The position numbers and the translations under genes are program-made. Below the pieces are notes generated by a model, which saw nothing but the letters and a program-made list of their open reading frames with translations, made no database searches and had not been told where the DNA came from. Source: Streptomyces marincola (GTDB taxonomy: Bacteria; Actinomycetota; Actinomycetes; Streptomycetales; Streptomycetaceae). Taken from it: a DNA stretch of 64,000 nucleotides. Location of the stretch: the NCBI RefSeq assembly GCF_020410765.1, contig NZ_CP084541.1, positions 3,925,001 to 3,989,000 of the forward strand. The letters are read 5' to 3'. Shown here in pieces: positions 36,825 to 45,491 of the stretch (positions within the stretch are counted from its first letter, which is position 1; each line of letters starts with the position of its first letter).

Positions 36825-37910
36825 CTAGCTGACGCCGAGCCGCGTCAGGGCGTCGCCCGCGAGCAGCCGCAGCACGCCGTCGCCCGGGGCGGGGAAGATC
36901 CCGCGCGGCCCCCGCACGTCGAGCACCGGCCGGGGGTCGGCGACCAGGCCGGTGCCGCCGTTCAACGGAACGCGCCACAGGCTCCCGTCCTCCTCGCCCG
37001 CGGGCATCCACAGCGATCCGCGGGCGGCGGCGAGCCCCGCGGGCGCGGCGCCGGGCTCCTCCCACACCGGCACCGGCTGCCCCTCGGGCACCACCGAGTA
37101 CAGGCGCGCGCCCCCGCCGTCGACGGCGTCGACCGCCCACATCCGGTCGCCGTCCCACGCGAGGCCGCGCACGTCGGTGTAGGCGCCGGGGGAGTGCATC
37201 ACCGGCGGCTGGCTGCCGTTGGGGTCGATGCGCAGGATCTTGCCGGCCAGGGACGTCTCGTCGGCGGCGAGCGCCGGGTCACCGGCGTCGCCGGTCCCCG
37301 CGTACAGCATCCCGTCCGGCCCGAACGCCAGCACCCCGCCGCCGCGCTCCCCGCCGCCCGCGAGGGGTATGGGGTCGTCGAGGAGCGGGACCGGCGTGCC
37401 GCCCCAGCTCTGCCAGGCGCGATCCGGGTAGAAGCGGAAGCTCGCGATCTCCCCGCCGGCCGGTCCTGCATAGTAGGCCACGACGTTCACGTAGCTGCCG
37501 GTCGCGCGGGGTGGCACGGCGAGGCCGAGCAGCCTGCCGGGCACGGTACCGACCTCGGCCAACTCCCCCGGGGCGTCGGCGTCATGGAGCAGGACGGTGT
37601 CCCCGGCGCCCACCAGCAGGTCCTCGCTGTCCGGGAGTCCCGCGACGCAGCAGGCCGTGCCGAGGCCGGTGGCCTCGGTGCCGGTCTCGGTGGCGTCACC
37701 TGTGGCCGGCGCCGGACTCGGCCCCGGCGCGGTCTCCCCGGGCGCGCCGTCGCCCGGCACCGGCGGCGCCGGGACGTCCGTCGGCGCGGGGAGCGCGGGC
37801 GGCGCCTCCTGCCGCGCCCGGTCGGCCGCGGGGCCGACCGCGCAGCCGGCGGCGAGGGCGCCCGTCACCGCGAGGGCCGCGACGCGGCCCGCCAGGTGCC
37901 ATCCCCGCAT
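36825..37910 (-). CDS. Sugar-dehydrogenase-like beta-propeller lipoprotein
   Basis: A protein of about 361 residues. Signal with lipobox LAAGC (Cys near residue 23), a linker of about 60 residues rich in Pro/Ala/Thr, and a propeller domain of the PQQ-dependent glucose/sorbosone dehydrogenase (GSDH) type. Propeller signatures are GGGERGGGVLAFGPDGMLYAG, GKILRIDPNGSQPPV, DVRGLAWDGDRMWAVD and GSLWRVPLNGG. The catalytic His that belongs in the early strand of active dehydrogenases is not obvious, so it may be a binding protein. ATG at 37910 is preferred over a TTG two codons earlier. Confidence 0.8.
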   Translation of the reverse strand: MRGWHLAGRVAALAVTGALAAGCAVGPAADRARQEAPPALPAPTDVPAPPVPGDGAPGETAPGPSPAPATGDATETGTEATGLGTACCVAGLPDSEDLLVGAGDTVLLHDADAPGELAEVGTVPGRLLGLAVPPRATGSYVNVVAYYAGPAGGEIASFRFYPDRAWQSWGGTPVPLLDDPIPLAGGGERGGGVLAFGPDGMLYAGTGDAGDPALAADETSLAGKILRIDPNGSQPPVMHSPGAYTDVRGLAWDGDRMWAVDAVDGGGARLYSVVPEGQPVPVWEEPGAAPAGLAAARGSLWMPAGEEDGSLWRVPLNGGTGLVADPRPVLDVRGPRGIFPAPGDGVLRLLAGDALTRLGVS

Positions 37911-37920
37911 GCGCAACTGC

Positions 37921-38241
37921 CTAGATGGACATGCCGTAGATGATGGTGAACAGCGTGCCCAGCGATCCGATGATGAAGACCCCGGTCAGGCCGGCCACGA
38001 TCAGGCCCTTGCCCTGCTCGGCGCTGAACGAGTCGCGCATCGCCGTCGATCCGATGCGCTGCTTGGCCGCGCCCCAGATCGCGATGCCGAGGCAGATGAG
38101 GATGGCCAGCGCCATGATCACCTGGATCATCGTCCGGGCCGAGTCGCCCACCGCACCGAACGGGCCCCAGTCGGGGGCGATGCCCCCGATGATGTTGTTG
38201 ATGTCGCCTGGCTGTTCTTCCTCGTCCACCGAACTCACCAC
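37921..38241 (-). CDS. Small two-TM membrane protein (TrbC/VirB2-like layout)
   Basis: A protein of about 106 residues. A short acidic N terminus (VDEEEQPGDINNIIGGIAPD) precedes two hydrophobic segments, MIQVIMALAILICLGIAIWG and GLIVAGLTGVFIIGSLGTLF, separated by a conserved loop KQRIGSTAMRDSFSAEQGKG. The two-helix hairpin recalls TrbC/VirB2 pilins, and the family occurs in conserved Streptomyces membrane loci with VirB4-like ATPases, but no ATPase is seen here. Three closely spaced GTG codons (38241, 38238, 38229) could be the start. It lies 10 bp downstream of, and on the same strand as, the propeller lipoprotein's start. Confidence 0.72.
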   Translation of the reverse strand: MVSSVDEEEQPGDINNIIGGIAPDWGPFGAVGDSARTMIQVIMALAILICLGIAIWGAAKQRIGSTAMRDSFSAEQGKGLIVAGLTGVFIIGSLGTLFTIIYGMSI

Positions 38242-38587
38242 CCAACTGGCTGCCAACGGTGCTCTCTCCGGATTGTGCCACGCCGCGCTGACGGACGAGG
38301 ACCGCGCGTGAGTGCCTTTCTGACCGTCCCTCCGCCCCGGACGCCGCGCCTCCCCGGCGCGCCGGGCCGGTGACCGGCCGCGAACCGCCGCCGGCGGCCC
38401 GCGGGCGCGCGGCCGAGGCGGCGCCGCGGGCCCGCGCGGCGCGGCGTTCCGCATCCGCCGGGTGACGAGGCTCACGCCGCGTCGGGCCGCGAACTGCCGT
38501 TCGCGAGCCGCCCGGTGTGCTGGGCCGCGGCCTCGTCGCCGTGTCATAGTGCTGGCGGGGCACTGTAGTTGCGGGAGGGCGTGACCG
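38242..38587. other. Divergent intergenic region with no gene recognised
   Basis: About 350 bp between the minus-strand membrane gene and the plus-strand SLT-NlpC gene. Frames here are Arg/Pro/Ala-rich shadows. It must hold the two divergent promoters. Only the ribosome binding site GGGAGGG just before 38588 is clear. Confidence 0.5.
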
Positions 38588-39571
38588 ATGCGGCGGATCG
38601 TATGGGTGGCGGGCGGCGGCCTTGGCGTTCTCGGTCTCTTCGTCGCCTTCCTCGTCGTCGGTGTCTACACCGCGAGCACCGGGTCGCCCGGCGGCGCCGG
38701 GCGCGGCGACGGTCGGCTGGCCGAGGGCACCGTGCCGCCCGAGTACGCCCCCCTCGTGGAGCGCTGGGGCAACATGTGCGAGACGTTGTCCCCCGCGATA
38801 CTCGCGGCCCAGCTCGGCCAGGAGAGCGGCTGGCAGCCCGATGTGCAGAGCCACGCCAACGCGCAGGGCATCGCGCAGTTCATCCCCAGCACCTGGGCCA
38901 CCCACGGCCTCGACGCCAACGGGGACGGCAGGGCCGACGTGTGGGACCCCATGGACGCCATCCCGTCCGCCGCCTCCTACGACTGCTCGCTCGCCGAGTA
39001 CGTCAAGGACGTGCCGGGCGACCCGGTGGACAACATGCTGGCGGCCTACAACGCCGGTCCCTACGCGGTCATCCAGTACAACGGGGTCCCGCCGTACGAG
39101 GAGACGCGGAACTACGTGCGCATCATCCGCAGCGCCGAGGCCGCCTTCGCCGCGCCGCCCGCGGAGGCGGAGCCGCTGCCGCCGCTCGAACAGGCCGCGG
39201 AGGCCGTGCACTTCGCCCAGGAACACCTCGGCACGCCGTACCTGTGGGGCGGTGACGGCACGCCGGAGGACGGCGGCCGGTTCGACTGCTCCGGTCTGAC
39301 CAAGGCCGCCTACGAGGCCGCGGGCATCGAGCTGCCGCGCGTCGCCAACGACCAGTGGACCGCAGGACCGCACCCGGGGCGCGACGAACTGCTGCCCGGT
39401 GACCTGGTGTTCTTCGCGTATGATCTCGACGACCCACGGAGCATCTACCACGTCGGCATCTATGTCGGCGGCGGGTACATGATCGACGCCCCGTACACCG
39501 GGGCGACGATCCGGTTCGACCCGATCGACACCCCTGACTACTTCGGAGCCACGCGCCCCGTGGCGGGGTGA
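38588..39571 (+). CDS. Bifunctional wall hydrolase: SLT lytic transglycosylase plus NlpC/P60
   Basis: A 327-residue membrane-anchored or exported cell-wall enzyme. One N-terminal hydrophobic segment (VAGGGLGVLGLFVAFLVVGV) is followed by a lysozyme-like SLT domain with catalytic Glu in LAAQLGQESGWQPDVQS, then AQGIAQFIPSTWATHG and MLAAYNAGPYAV. From about residue 205 a NlpC/P60 domain follows, with catalytic Cys in GRFDCSGLTKAAYEAAG and His in YHVGIYVGGGYMID. It would cut both glycan strands and peptide stems. The same fusion is typical of conjugation (VirB1-like) and of Streptomyces envelope loci, and it is divergent from the two-TM protein. Confidence 0.9.
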   Translation: MRRIVWVAGGGLGVLGLFVAFLVVGVYTASTGSPGGAGRGDGRLAEGTVPPEYAPLVERWGNMCETLSPAILAAQLGQESGWQPDVQSHANAQGIAQFIPSTWATHGLDANGDGRADVWDPMDAIPSAASYDCSLAEYVKDVPGDPVDNMLAAYNAGPYAVIQYNGVPPYEETRNYVRIIRSAEAAFAAPPAEAEPLPPLEQAAEAVHFAQEHLGTPYLWGGDGTPEDGGRFDCSGLTKAAYEAAGIELPRVANDQWTAGPHPGRDELLPGDLVFFAYDLDDPRSIYHVGIYVGGGYMIDAPYTGATIRFDPIDTPDYFGATRPVAG

Positions 39572-39728
39572 CGCCTGCGTCACAGCGGGCGAACCCCTGC
39601 CCAACGCTTGCCCGCTGAACCACGGCGGCGCGTTGCTGTTCGATAACGCTGCGGCCGTCATTCGATGGACCTCGGCACGCCAGGGGATGTTTCTGGCGTT
39701 ACCTGTACCGGAACAAGGGGCTCCTCCG

Positions 39729-39748
39729 CCTTGCCGCCCCCGGCAAGG
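39729..39748 (+). terminator. Hairpin upstream of the PAP2 gene
   Basis: Perfect 8-bp stem CCTTGCCG (39729-39736) and CGGCAAGG (39741-39748) with a CCCC loop, 34 nt before the PAP2 start and 157 nt after the SLT-NlpC stop. It may end the upstream transcript or act as a leader structure; sequence alone does not decide. Confidence 0.45.
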
Positions 39749-39781
39749 TCCCCCCACCGCATGAAGGGGCCGCAACGGCAC

Positions 39782-40576
39782 ATGGCTGGACTGGAAAACC
39801 TCGACAACCCCGATGTCGAGCTGGACGTCCTCTACGACATCAACGGGCTCGCCGACCCGCTGCCCGGCTGGGCCGAACGCGCCGTCACCTTCCTCGGTGA
39901 GTGGGGCATCCCCGTCGCGCTCGTGCTCCTCGTGGCCGTCGCCTGGCTGCTGGTGCGCCGCAGGCCGGACGCGCCGCAGGCGGTGGCGGGCACGGCCTGG
40001 GCCGGCATCGCAGGGGCCGCGGCCTACCTGGCGAACGCGCCCATCCGCGAGTTCGTGGCCAGGCCGCGCCCCGCCGAGCGGCACGAGGGGCTCAACGTCC
40101 TGGTCGAGGGCAAGGAGGGCTACTCCTTCGTCAGCGACCACGCCGGGGTCGCGATGGCCATCGCGGTGGCCCTCTTCCTCGTCCACCGCGGGCTCGGCGC
40201 GCTGGCGCTCGGGCTCGCGCTGATCCAGGGCTTCGCCCGGGTCCTGGTCGGCGTGCACTACCCGAGCGACGTCATCGGCGGCTTCGCGCTCGGAACGGCG
40301 GTGGCGCTGCTGCTCGCCCCGCTCGCCCTGGCCGCCCTGACGCCGCTGGCCCGCGCCTGCGCGGGCACCGCCTGGCTCGGCTGGCTGGCCCCCGGCCCGC
40401 GGTCCGGCACGGCCCCCGCCGTGGCGGGCGCCCGCCACGAGCCGGAGGGCGGCCGTTCCGAGCCGGGGGACGAGCGGGACCACGGCGACGCGGGGGAGCG
40501 CGGCGAGCGGCGGCCTGAAGTCCCGGAGCACCCGGAGCACCCGGAGCCGGCCCCGCAGGGCCGCCTGGCCACCTGA
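39782..40576 (+). CDS. PAP2-family membrane phosphatase
   Basis: A 264-residue membrane protein with about five hydrophobic segments and the PAP2 active site: motif 1 is REFVARPRPAERHE, motif 2 is SFVSDHAGVAMA (SDHAG in place of the usual PSGH), and motif 3 is ARVLVGVHYPSDVIGG. It probably removes phosphate from a lipid phosphate such as undecaprenyl pyrophosphate or phosphatidic acid. The C-terminal 50 residues form a polar tail ending EHPEHPEPAPQ. The ATG at 39782 has GAAGGGG upstream. Confidence 0.85.
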   Translation: MAGLENLDNPDVELDVLYDINGLADPLPGWAERAVTFLGEWGIPVALVLLVAVAWLLVRRRPDAPQAVAGTAWAGIAGAAAYLANAPIREFVARPRPAERHEGLNVLVEGKEGYSFVSDHAGVAMAIAVALFLVHRGLGALALGLALIQGFARVLVGVHYPSDVIGGFALGTAVALLLAPLALAALTPLARACAGTAWLGWLAPGPRSGTAPAVAGARHEPEGGRSEPGDERDHGDAGERGERRPEVPEHPEHPEPAPQGRLAT

Positions 40577-40605
40577 GAGCGGACGAACGGACCGGCCGCG
40601 CCCGC

Positions 40606-40776
40606 TCAGCCGACGGCGACGTGCGCGGCGGCCTCGTCACGCGCCAGGGGCCGGGAGCGGCGGGCCGGGCCGTACCATCCACAGGAGCAGCGGGGGGCGA
40701 CGAACGGGCCACGTTCCGTGAGCACCACCTGGTGCCCCGGCGCGGCGGACCGCCCCTGTTCACTCTCGACGCGCAC
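40606..40776 (-). CDS. Small conserved CSCGW-motif protein
   Basis: A 56-residue protein: VRVESEQGRSAAPGHQVVL, then APRCSCGWYGPARRSRPLAR and AAAHVAVG. It is a small protein I recognise as widespread in streptomycetes, with an invariant CSCGW. The two cysteines and two histidines could bind a metal, but this is inference. GTG start in a G-rich context. It is convergent with the PAP2 gene and divergent from the lipoprotein at 40834. Confidence 0.72.
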   Translation of the reverse strand: MRVESEQGRSAAPGHQVVLTERGPFVAPRCSCGWYGPARRSRPLARDEAAAHVAVG

Positions 40777-40833
40777 CCCCCTACCGTAACGGCCGCCCGC
40801 GGGCCTCGTTAGGCGGTGGGAGGACGGACCACG

Positions 40834-41673
40834 GTGCTGGGGGTGTCGCAGACCATGATGGTGCGGCGGCGCGAGCCGAGACAGGTGACGGCACCGGGCG
40901 GCCGGGGCGCCCGCTCCCGTGCGGTCGGTCTCCTGGTGGCCCTGCTGGCCGCCGCCGGGTGCTCGGGCACGGGCGCGGCGGCCGAGGGCGACCCGAGGGC
41001 GGCCGTCCGGGAGGCCGCCGACGCGCTCGCGGACGTGGGCAGCTCGCAGGCGCGGACGGCGATGGAGATGGCCTCGGGCGGCACGCGGATCACGCTGGAC
41101 GGCCGGGGCGCGTTCGACTACACGGCCCGCAGGGGCGAGCTGCGGGTGCGGCTGCCCGAGGGCGGGCGGGTGACCGAGGTGTTCGTGCCGGGCCGGCTGT
41201 TCATGAAGAACCGGGGCGCGGGCGTGCCGGCGGACAAGTGGGTGCGGATCGACGTCGCCGAGCTGCCGGACGGGAACCTGGTCACCGGCGGGGCCACCGA
41301 CCCGATCACCGCCGCCGAGCTGCTGCGCGGGGTGCGGTCGGCCACCGACCTGGGTCCCGTGCGCATGAACGGGAGGCCGCTGCGGCACTACCGGGGTGTG
41401 ACGGACATCGCCGCGGCGGCAGCGGCGGCATCGGGGGAGACGAGGGAGCAGCTGGCCGCCGCCGTGGGGGGCTTCGCGCGGACGCGGGTGCCGTTCGACG
41501 TGTTCCTCGACGAGCGGGGGCTGCCGCACCGGATGCGGCACGACTTCGTGTTCGCGGGCGGCGCCGGGCAGGGGGTCGAGGTGACCTCGACCGTGGTGCT
41601 GTACGACTTCGGCGCTCCGGTGGACGTGGTGCTGCCGGCGGCGGACGAGGTCTTCGCCGGAGCCGTGGGCTGA
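40834..41673 (+). CDS. LppX/LprAFG-like lipoprotein
   Basis: A protein of about 279 residues. A basic leader (RRREPRQ, GARSRAVG) precedes a hydrophobic stretch LLVALLAAAGCSG with the lipobox Cys. The mature part has the long curved-sheet pattern of the LppX/LprG group (TRITLDGRGAFDYTARRGEL, KWVRIDVAELPDG, GLPHRMRHDFVFAGG), proteins that carry hydrophobic molecules such as lipids across the periplasm-like space. GTG at 40834 has GGGAGG upstream; the ATG codons at 40855/40858 are possible alternatives. Convergent with csoR. Confidence 0.82.
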   Translation: MLGVSQTMMVRRREPRQVTAPGGRGARSRAVGLLVALLAAAGCSGTGAAAEGDPRAAVREAADALADVGSSQARTAMEMASGGTRITLDGRGAFDYTARRGELRVRLPEGGRVTEVFVPGRLFMKNRGAGVPADKWVRIDVAELPDGNLVTGGATDPITAAELLRGVRSATDLGPVRMNGRPLRHYRGVTDIAAAAAAASGETREQLAAAVGGFARTRVPFDVFLDERGLPHRMRHDFVFAGGAGQGVEVTSTVVLYDFGAPVDVVLPAADEVFAGAVG

Positions 41674-41694
41674 CCGCCGCGGTCCCGGTCCGCC

Positions 41695-42054
41695 TCAGGT
41701 GCGCAGCAGGCGCGCGATGGCCGCGGTGGCCTCCTCGACCTTGGCGTCGATCTCCGGGCCGCCTTCCTCCGCGGCGCGGGCCACGCAGTGCCGCAGGTGC
41801 TCCTCAAGCAGCTGGAGGGCGAAGGACTGGAGCGCCTTGGTGGAGGCGGAGACCTGCGTCAGTATGTCGATGCAGTAGGTGTCCTCCTCGACCATGCGCT
41901 GGAGGCCGCGCACCTGGCCCTCGATGCGGCGCAGCCGCTTCAGGTGCGCGTCCTTGTCCTTGCTGTAGCCGTGCGGCCCGCTGTGCGGGGTGCCGGAGGC
42001 GGCGCCGCGCTCGGAGCCGTCCTTTTCGGGCGTTACCGCCTCGGCTGTGGTCAT
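41695..42054 (-). CDS. csoR: CsoR, copper-sensing repressor
   Basis: A 119-residue four-helix-bundle repressor. After a variable N-terminal 30 residues the CsoR/RcnR fold begins HLKRLRRIEGQVRGLQRMVE. The Cu(I) ligands Cys-His-Cys are visible as TYCIDILTQ, then LLEEHLRHCVARA, with spacing typical of CsoR rather than RcnR. Copper binding releases DNA. The operator at 42075-42093 lies just upstream of its own ATG, so it is autoregulated. No copper chaperone or P-type ATPase gene is adjacent; targets are probably elsewhere. Confidence 0.93.
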   Translation of the reverse strand: MTTAEAVTPEKDGSERGAASGTPHSGPHGYSKDKDAHLKRLRRIEGQVRGLQRMVEEDTYCIDILTQVSASTKALQSFALQLLEEHLRHCVARAAEEGGPEIDAKVEEATAAIARLLRT

Positions 42055-42074
42055 ATGGGCCCTCCCGGGACTCT

Positions 42075-42093
42075 TATACCCCTGACGGGTATA
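42075..42093 (-). promoter_or_regulatory. CsoR operator
   Basis: Near-perfect palindrome TATACCCCTGACGGGTATA with TATACCC and GGGTATA arms 5 nt apart, 21 nt upstream of the csoR ATG. This is the Streptomyces CsoR box. The TATA sequences may overlap the csoR promoter's -10. Confidence 0.88.
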
Positions 42094-42159
42094 GCGTAAC
42101 GAATGGACAGGGGCCACGCAGTATCGTGCAGCCTTCAGGCAACCCGCCTGCCCACTCAG

Positions 42160-42203
42160 GTTCATCTTCTATTCACTTATGACCGTCACCTACTTCACCT
42201 GAT
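42160..42203 (+). promoter_or_regulatory. PHO box (PhoP-binding direct repeats) of pstS
   Basis: TTCA cores at 42161, 42172 and 42194 lie on an 11-nt phase, as GTTCATCTTCT, ATTCACTTATG and CTTCACCTGAT. A fourth GTCACC at 42185 is two bases out of phase. This matches the 11-nt direct-repeat units (GTTCACC-like) bound by PhoP upstream of Streptomyces pst, and it lies 47-90 nt upstream of the pstS start. Confidence 0.82.
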
Positions 42204-42249
42204 CAACCTACTTTCGGGTGCGAACGGCGACGGGAAGGACTGAACGACA

Positions 42250-43350
42250 GTGAAGCTACGCCTCGGCGCGGTGCTCGGCTCCGGCGCTCTGGTACTCCTC
42301 ACTGCCTGCGGCACGGACGACAACTCGGGCCTTCCCGGCGCGGTCGACTTCTCCGTGGAGAACCTCGACTGCGCGCCGAGCGGCACGCTGCTCGCCTCGG
42401 GTTCGAGTGCGCAGGCGAACGCGATGGAGGTCTGGGTGAACACCTACCAGGCCAATTGTGAAGACAGCCAGATCAACTACAAGGCGACCGGCTCGGGCGC
42501 CGGCGTCCAGGAGTTCCTCCAGGGCACCACGGCCTTCGCCGGCTCGGACTCGCTGATGAGCGAGGCCGAGATCGAGGAGTCCCGCGCGGTGTGCCGCGAC
42601 GGCGGGCGCGCCATCCACCTGCCGATGGTGGCCGGCCCGATCGCCGTCGCCCACCACGTGCCGGGCGTCGACGACCTGGTCCTCGACGCGGAGACCCTGG
42701 CGCTGATCTTCGACTCGCGCATCAGCCGCTGGAACGATCCCGCGATCGCCGAGCTGAACCCGGACGCCGAGCTGCCCGACATCCCGATCACGCCGTTCCA
42801 CCGCTCCGACGGCTCGGGCACCACGGACAACTTCACGTCCTACCTCAACGCCGCCGCCCCCGAGGCGTGGCCCTACGAGCCGGACAAGGCGTGGCGCGGC
42901 CAGGGCGGCCAGTCCGCCGACGGCTCCTCAGGGCTGGTCGGCATGGTGCAGCAGAACCCGGGCGCCATCTCCTACTTCGAGCTGTCCTACGCCCACCAGA
43001 ACGACCTGGACACCGTCCGCCTCGACACCGGCGCGGACGAGCCGGTCGAGGCGAGCGTCGAGAACTCCTCGAACGCCATCGCCCAGGCCGAGGTCATCGG
43101 CGAGGACGGCGACCTGGCCCTCGAACTCGACTACGCCACGCGCGAGCCCGGCGTCTACCCGATCGTGCTGGTGACGTACGAGATCGCGTGCGACCGCGGC
43201 AACGACCCGGCGACCCTCGACCTGGCCAAGGCGTTCCTCACCTACACGGCCGGCGAGGAGGGCCAGCGGGCGCTCGGCGAGATCGACTACGCGCCGATCT
43301 CCGGGGACATCATCCAGCAGGTGCGCCAGCGCGTCGAAGCGATGGACTGA
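42250..43350 (+). CDS. pstS: PstS, phosphate-binding lipoprotein of the Pst ABC transporter
   Basis: A 366-residue solute-binding protein. Signal peptide with lipobox LLTACG (Cys near residue 20); then SGSSAQANAMEVWVN, KATGSGAGVQEFL, FAGSDSLM and HRSDGSGTTDNFTSYL, the loops that grip phosphate, and SYFELSYA. It captures inorganic phosphate outside the membrane and hands it to PstC/PstA. GTG start with GGAAGGA upstream. It is the first gene of pstSCAB behind a PHO box, so it should be strongly induced by phosphate starvation through PhoRP. Confidence 0.96.
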   Translation: MKLRLGAVLGSGALVLLTACGTDDNSGLPGAVDFSVENLDCAPSGTLLASGSSAQANAMEVWVNTYQANCEDSQINYKATGSGAGVQEFLQGTTAFAGSDSLMSEAEIEESRAVCRDGGRAIHLPMVAGPIAVAHHVPGVDDLVLDAETLALIFDSRISRWNDPAIAELNPDAELPDIPITPFHRSDGSGTTDNFTSYLNAAAPEAWPYEPDKAWRGQGGQSADGSSGLVGMVQQNPGAISYFELSYAHQNDLDTVRLDTGADEPVEASVENSSNAIAQAEVIGEDGDLALELDYATREPGVYPIVLVTYEIACDRGNDPATLDLAKAFLTYTAGEEGQRALGEIDYAPISGDIIQQVRQRVEAMD

Positions 43351-43370
43351 GGACGAGGACCACAGCACTC

Positions 43371-44315
43371 ATGCCGTCTGACACCAAGAGCACCACGCGC
43401 CTGGGCGACCGGATCTTCAGTGGCCTCTCCAAGGGCTCGGGGATCGCGCTGCTGACCGTCATGGCCGCCATCGCGGTCTTCCTGTCGATCCGCGCGGTCG
43501 TCGCCATCCGGGCCAACGAGGGCAACTTCCTCACCACCTTCGCCTGGGACGCCAACGCCGACCCGCCGTTCTTCGGCATCGCGGTCCTGCTGTTCGGCAC
43601 CGTGGTCAGCTCCGTGATCGCGATGACGCTCGCCGTGCCGGTCGCGGTCGGCATCGCGCTGTTCATCTCGCACTACGCGCCGCGCCGGGTGGCCACCACG
43701 ATCGGGTACGTCGTCGACCTGCTCGCCGCCGTGCCCAGCATCATCTACGGCCTGTGGGGCGCGCTGTTCCTCGTGCCGCACATGACGGGCCTCTTCGAGT
43801 GGCTCGACCAGTTCTTCGGCTGGACCGGGGTCTTCGCGTACGACGGCACCCCGGCGCGCTCCCTCATGACCGTGGGCATCCTGCTGGCGATCATGATCCT
43901 GCCGATCATCACCAGCGTCACCCGCGAGGTGTTCCTCCAGACCCCGAAGGCCAACCAGGAGGCGGCCCTGGCGCTGGGCGCGACCCGCTGGGAGGTCATC
44001 AAGATGACGGTCCTGCCCTTCGGGCGCTCCGGCGTGATCAGCGCCTCCATGCTCGGTCTCGGCCGCGCGCTCGGCGAGACCATGGCGGTCGCCACCGTGC
44101 TGTCCCCGAGCTTCCTGATCAACGCCAGCCTGCTGGAGTCCGGCGGCGGCACGTTCGCGCAGAACATCGCCAGCCAGTTCAAGGAGGCCGGCTCGATGGG
44201 CCGCGACGCGCTGATCGCCTCGGGCCTCGTGCTGTTCCTGCTCACCCTCCTCGTCAACGGGGCGGCCCGGCTGATCATCGCCCGCCGCAAGGAGTACTCG
44301 GGAGCCAACGCATGA
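43371..44315 (+). CDS. pstC: PstC, phosphate ABC transporter permease
   Basis: A 314-residue permease with six membrane segments. It contains the EAA loop coupling to PstB (NQEAALALGATRWEVIKMTV) and PSIIYGLWGALFLVP, typical of PstC. ATG 20 nt after the pstS stop; its stop overlaps the pstA start. Confidence 0.95.
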   Translation: MPSDTKSTTRLGDRIFSGLSKGSGIALLTVMAAIAVFLSIRAVVAIRANEGNFLTTFAWDANADPPFFGIAVLLFGTVVSSVIAMTLAVPVAVGIALFISHYAPRRVATTIGYVVDLLAAVPSIIYGLWGALFLVPHMTGLFEWLDQFFGWTGVFAYDGTPARSLMTVGILLAIMILPIITSVTREVFLQTPKANQEAALALGATRWEVIKMTVLPFGRSGVISASMLGLGRALGETMAVATVLSPSFLINASLLESGGGTFAQNIASQFKEAGSMGRDALIASGLVLFLLTLLVNGAARLIIARRKEYSGANA

Positions 44316-45442
44316 GCCCGCGCATCCGGCCGGAAGGACCGCACCGAGGAGACGACGCCGTGAACGACCGCACGACCGCCGCGCCCGCCCCCGCGTCCGA
44401 GGGGCACGCCGGGCGCGTCACGCTCCGGCCGGCGCGGCTGCCCCGCTGGGGCGTCGGCGCCCTGGCCGTCGGCTCGCTCGCCGTCGGGGTGGCCGTCGGC
44501 CTGGTCGGCGGCCTCGACAGCCGCGTGCAGTGGGGGCTGATCGCGGCCCTGGTGTTCGTCGGCGCGACGTTCTGGCTGTCCGCGGTGATCGAGGGCCGCC
44601 GCTACGCCGCCGACCGCATGGCCGCCATCCTGGTGTGGGCCTGCTTCGTCGTGGCGGTGCTGCCGCTCGCCTCCCTCGTATGGGAGACCGTGGCCCGCGG
44701 CCTGCCCGGCGTCGACTGGTACTTCCTGACCCACTCGATGAACGGCGTGCTGAGCTGGCAGGCCGGCGGCGGCATCTACCACGCGATCCTCGGCACGGTG
44801 CAGCAGGTGCTGCTCGCCTCCCTGATCGCCCTGCCGCTCGGCCTGCTGACCGCCGTCTACCTCGTGGAGTACGGGCGCGGGCGGCTGGCGCGTGCGATCA
44901 CCTTCTTCGTCGACGTCATGACCGGCATCCCGTCGATCGTCGCCGGCCTGTTCATCCTCAGCCTGTGGATCATGATGCTCGACTTCGGGTACTCGGGCTT
45001 CGCCGGCGCCATGGCGCTGGCCATCCTGATGATGCCGATCGTGGTCAGGTCGACGGAGGAGATGCTCAAGCTGGTGCCGAACGAGCTGCGCGAGGCGTCC
45101 CTGGCGATGGGCGTGCCCAAGTGGCGCACCATCCTCAAGGTCGTCCTGCCGACGGCGATCGGCGGCATCACCACCGGCGTCATGCTGGCCCTGGCCCGCA
45201 TCGCCGGGGAGACGGCCCCGATCATCCTGCTGGTGTTCGGCAACAGCATGATCAACGCCAACGCCTTCGAGGGAGCCCAGTCCTCCCTGCCGCTGTACGT
45301 CTACGAGCAGTGGGCCTACGGCACGGAGCAGGCGTACGACCGGGCGTGGGCGGCGGCGCTGGTGCTGATCGCCTTCGTGATGATCCTCAACCTGGTCGCC
45401 CGCGGCATCGCCCGCTGGAAGGCCCCGAAGACCGGACGCTGA
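44312..45442 (+). CDS. pstA: PstA, phosphate ABC transporter permease
   Basis: A 376-residue permease. The N-terminal part has two hydrophobic segments that pack early in the sequence, then the PstA core: [17 protein letters not shown], the EAA loop [20 protein letters not shown] and [12 protein letters not shown]. The ATG at 44312 overlaps the pstC stop; a GTG at 44360 behind GAGGAG is an alternative start that would shorten the protein by 16 residues. Couples phosphate passage to PstB ATP hydrolysis. Confidence 0.94.
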   Translation: MSPRIRPEGPHRGDDAVNDRTTAAPAPASEGHAGRVTLRPARLPRWGVGALAVGSLAVGVAVGLVGGLDSRVQWGLIAALVFVGATFWLSAVIEGRRYAADRMAAILVWACFVVAVLPLASLVWETVARGLPGVDWYFLTHSMNGVLSWQAGGGIYHAILGTVQQVLLASLIALPLGLLTAVYLVEYGRGRLARAITFFVDVMTGIPSIVAGLFILSLWIMMLDFGYSGFAGAMALAILMMPIVVRSTEEMLKLVPNELREASLAMGVPKWRTILKVVLPTAIGGITTGVMLALARIAGETAPIILLVFGNSMINANAFEGAQSSLPLYVYEQWAYGTEQAYDRAWAAALVLIAFVMILNLVARGIARWKAPKTGR

Positions 45443-45491
45443 CAGCGCCGCTGCCAGACCGACGAGAGCGGAAGAAGAGAGAAGCCCCACC

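Noticed and set aside
39572..39781. c-di-AMP (ydaO-type) riboswitch in front of the PAP2 gene
   Set aside because: Wall-hydrolase genes in Streptomyces often carry this riboswitch, but the conserved core sequences were not found; only an 8-bp hairpin is clear.
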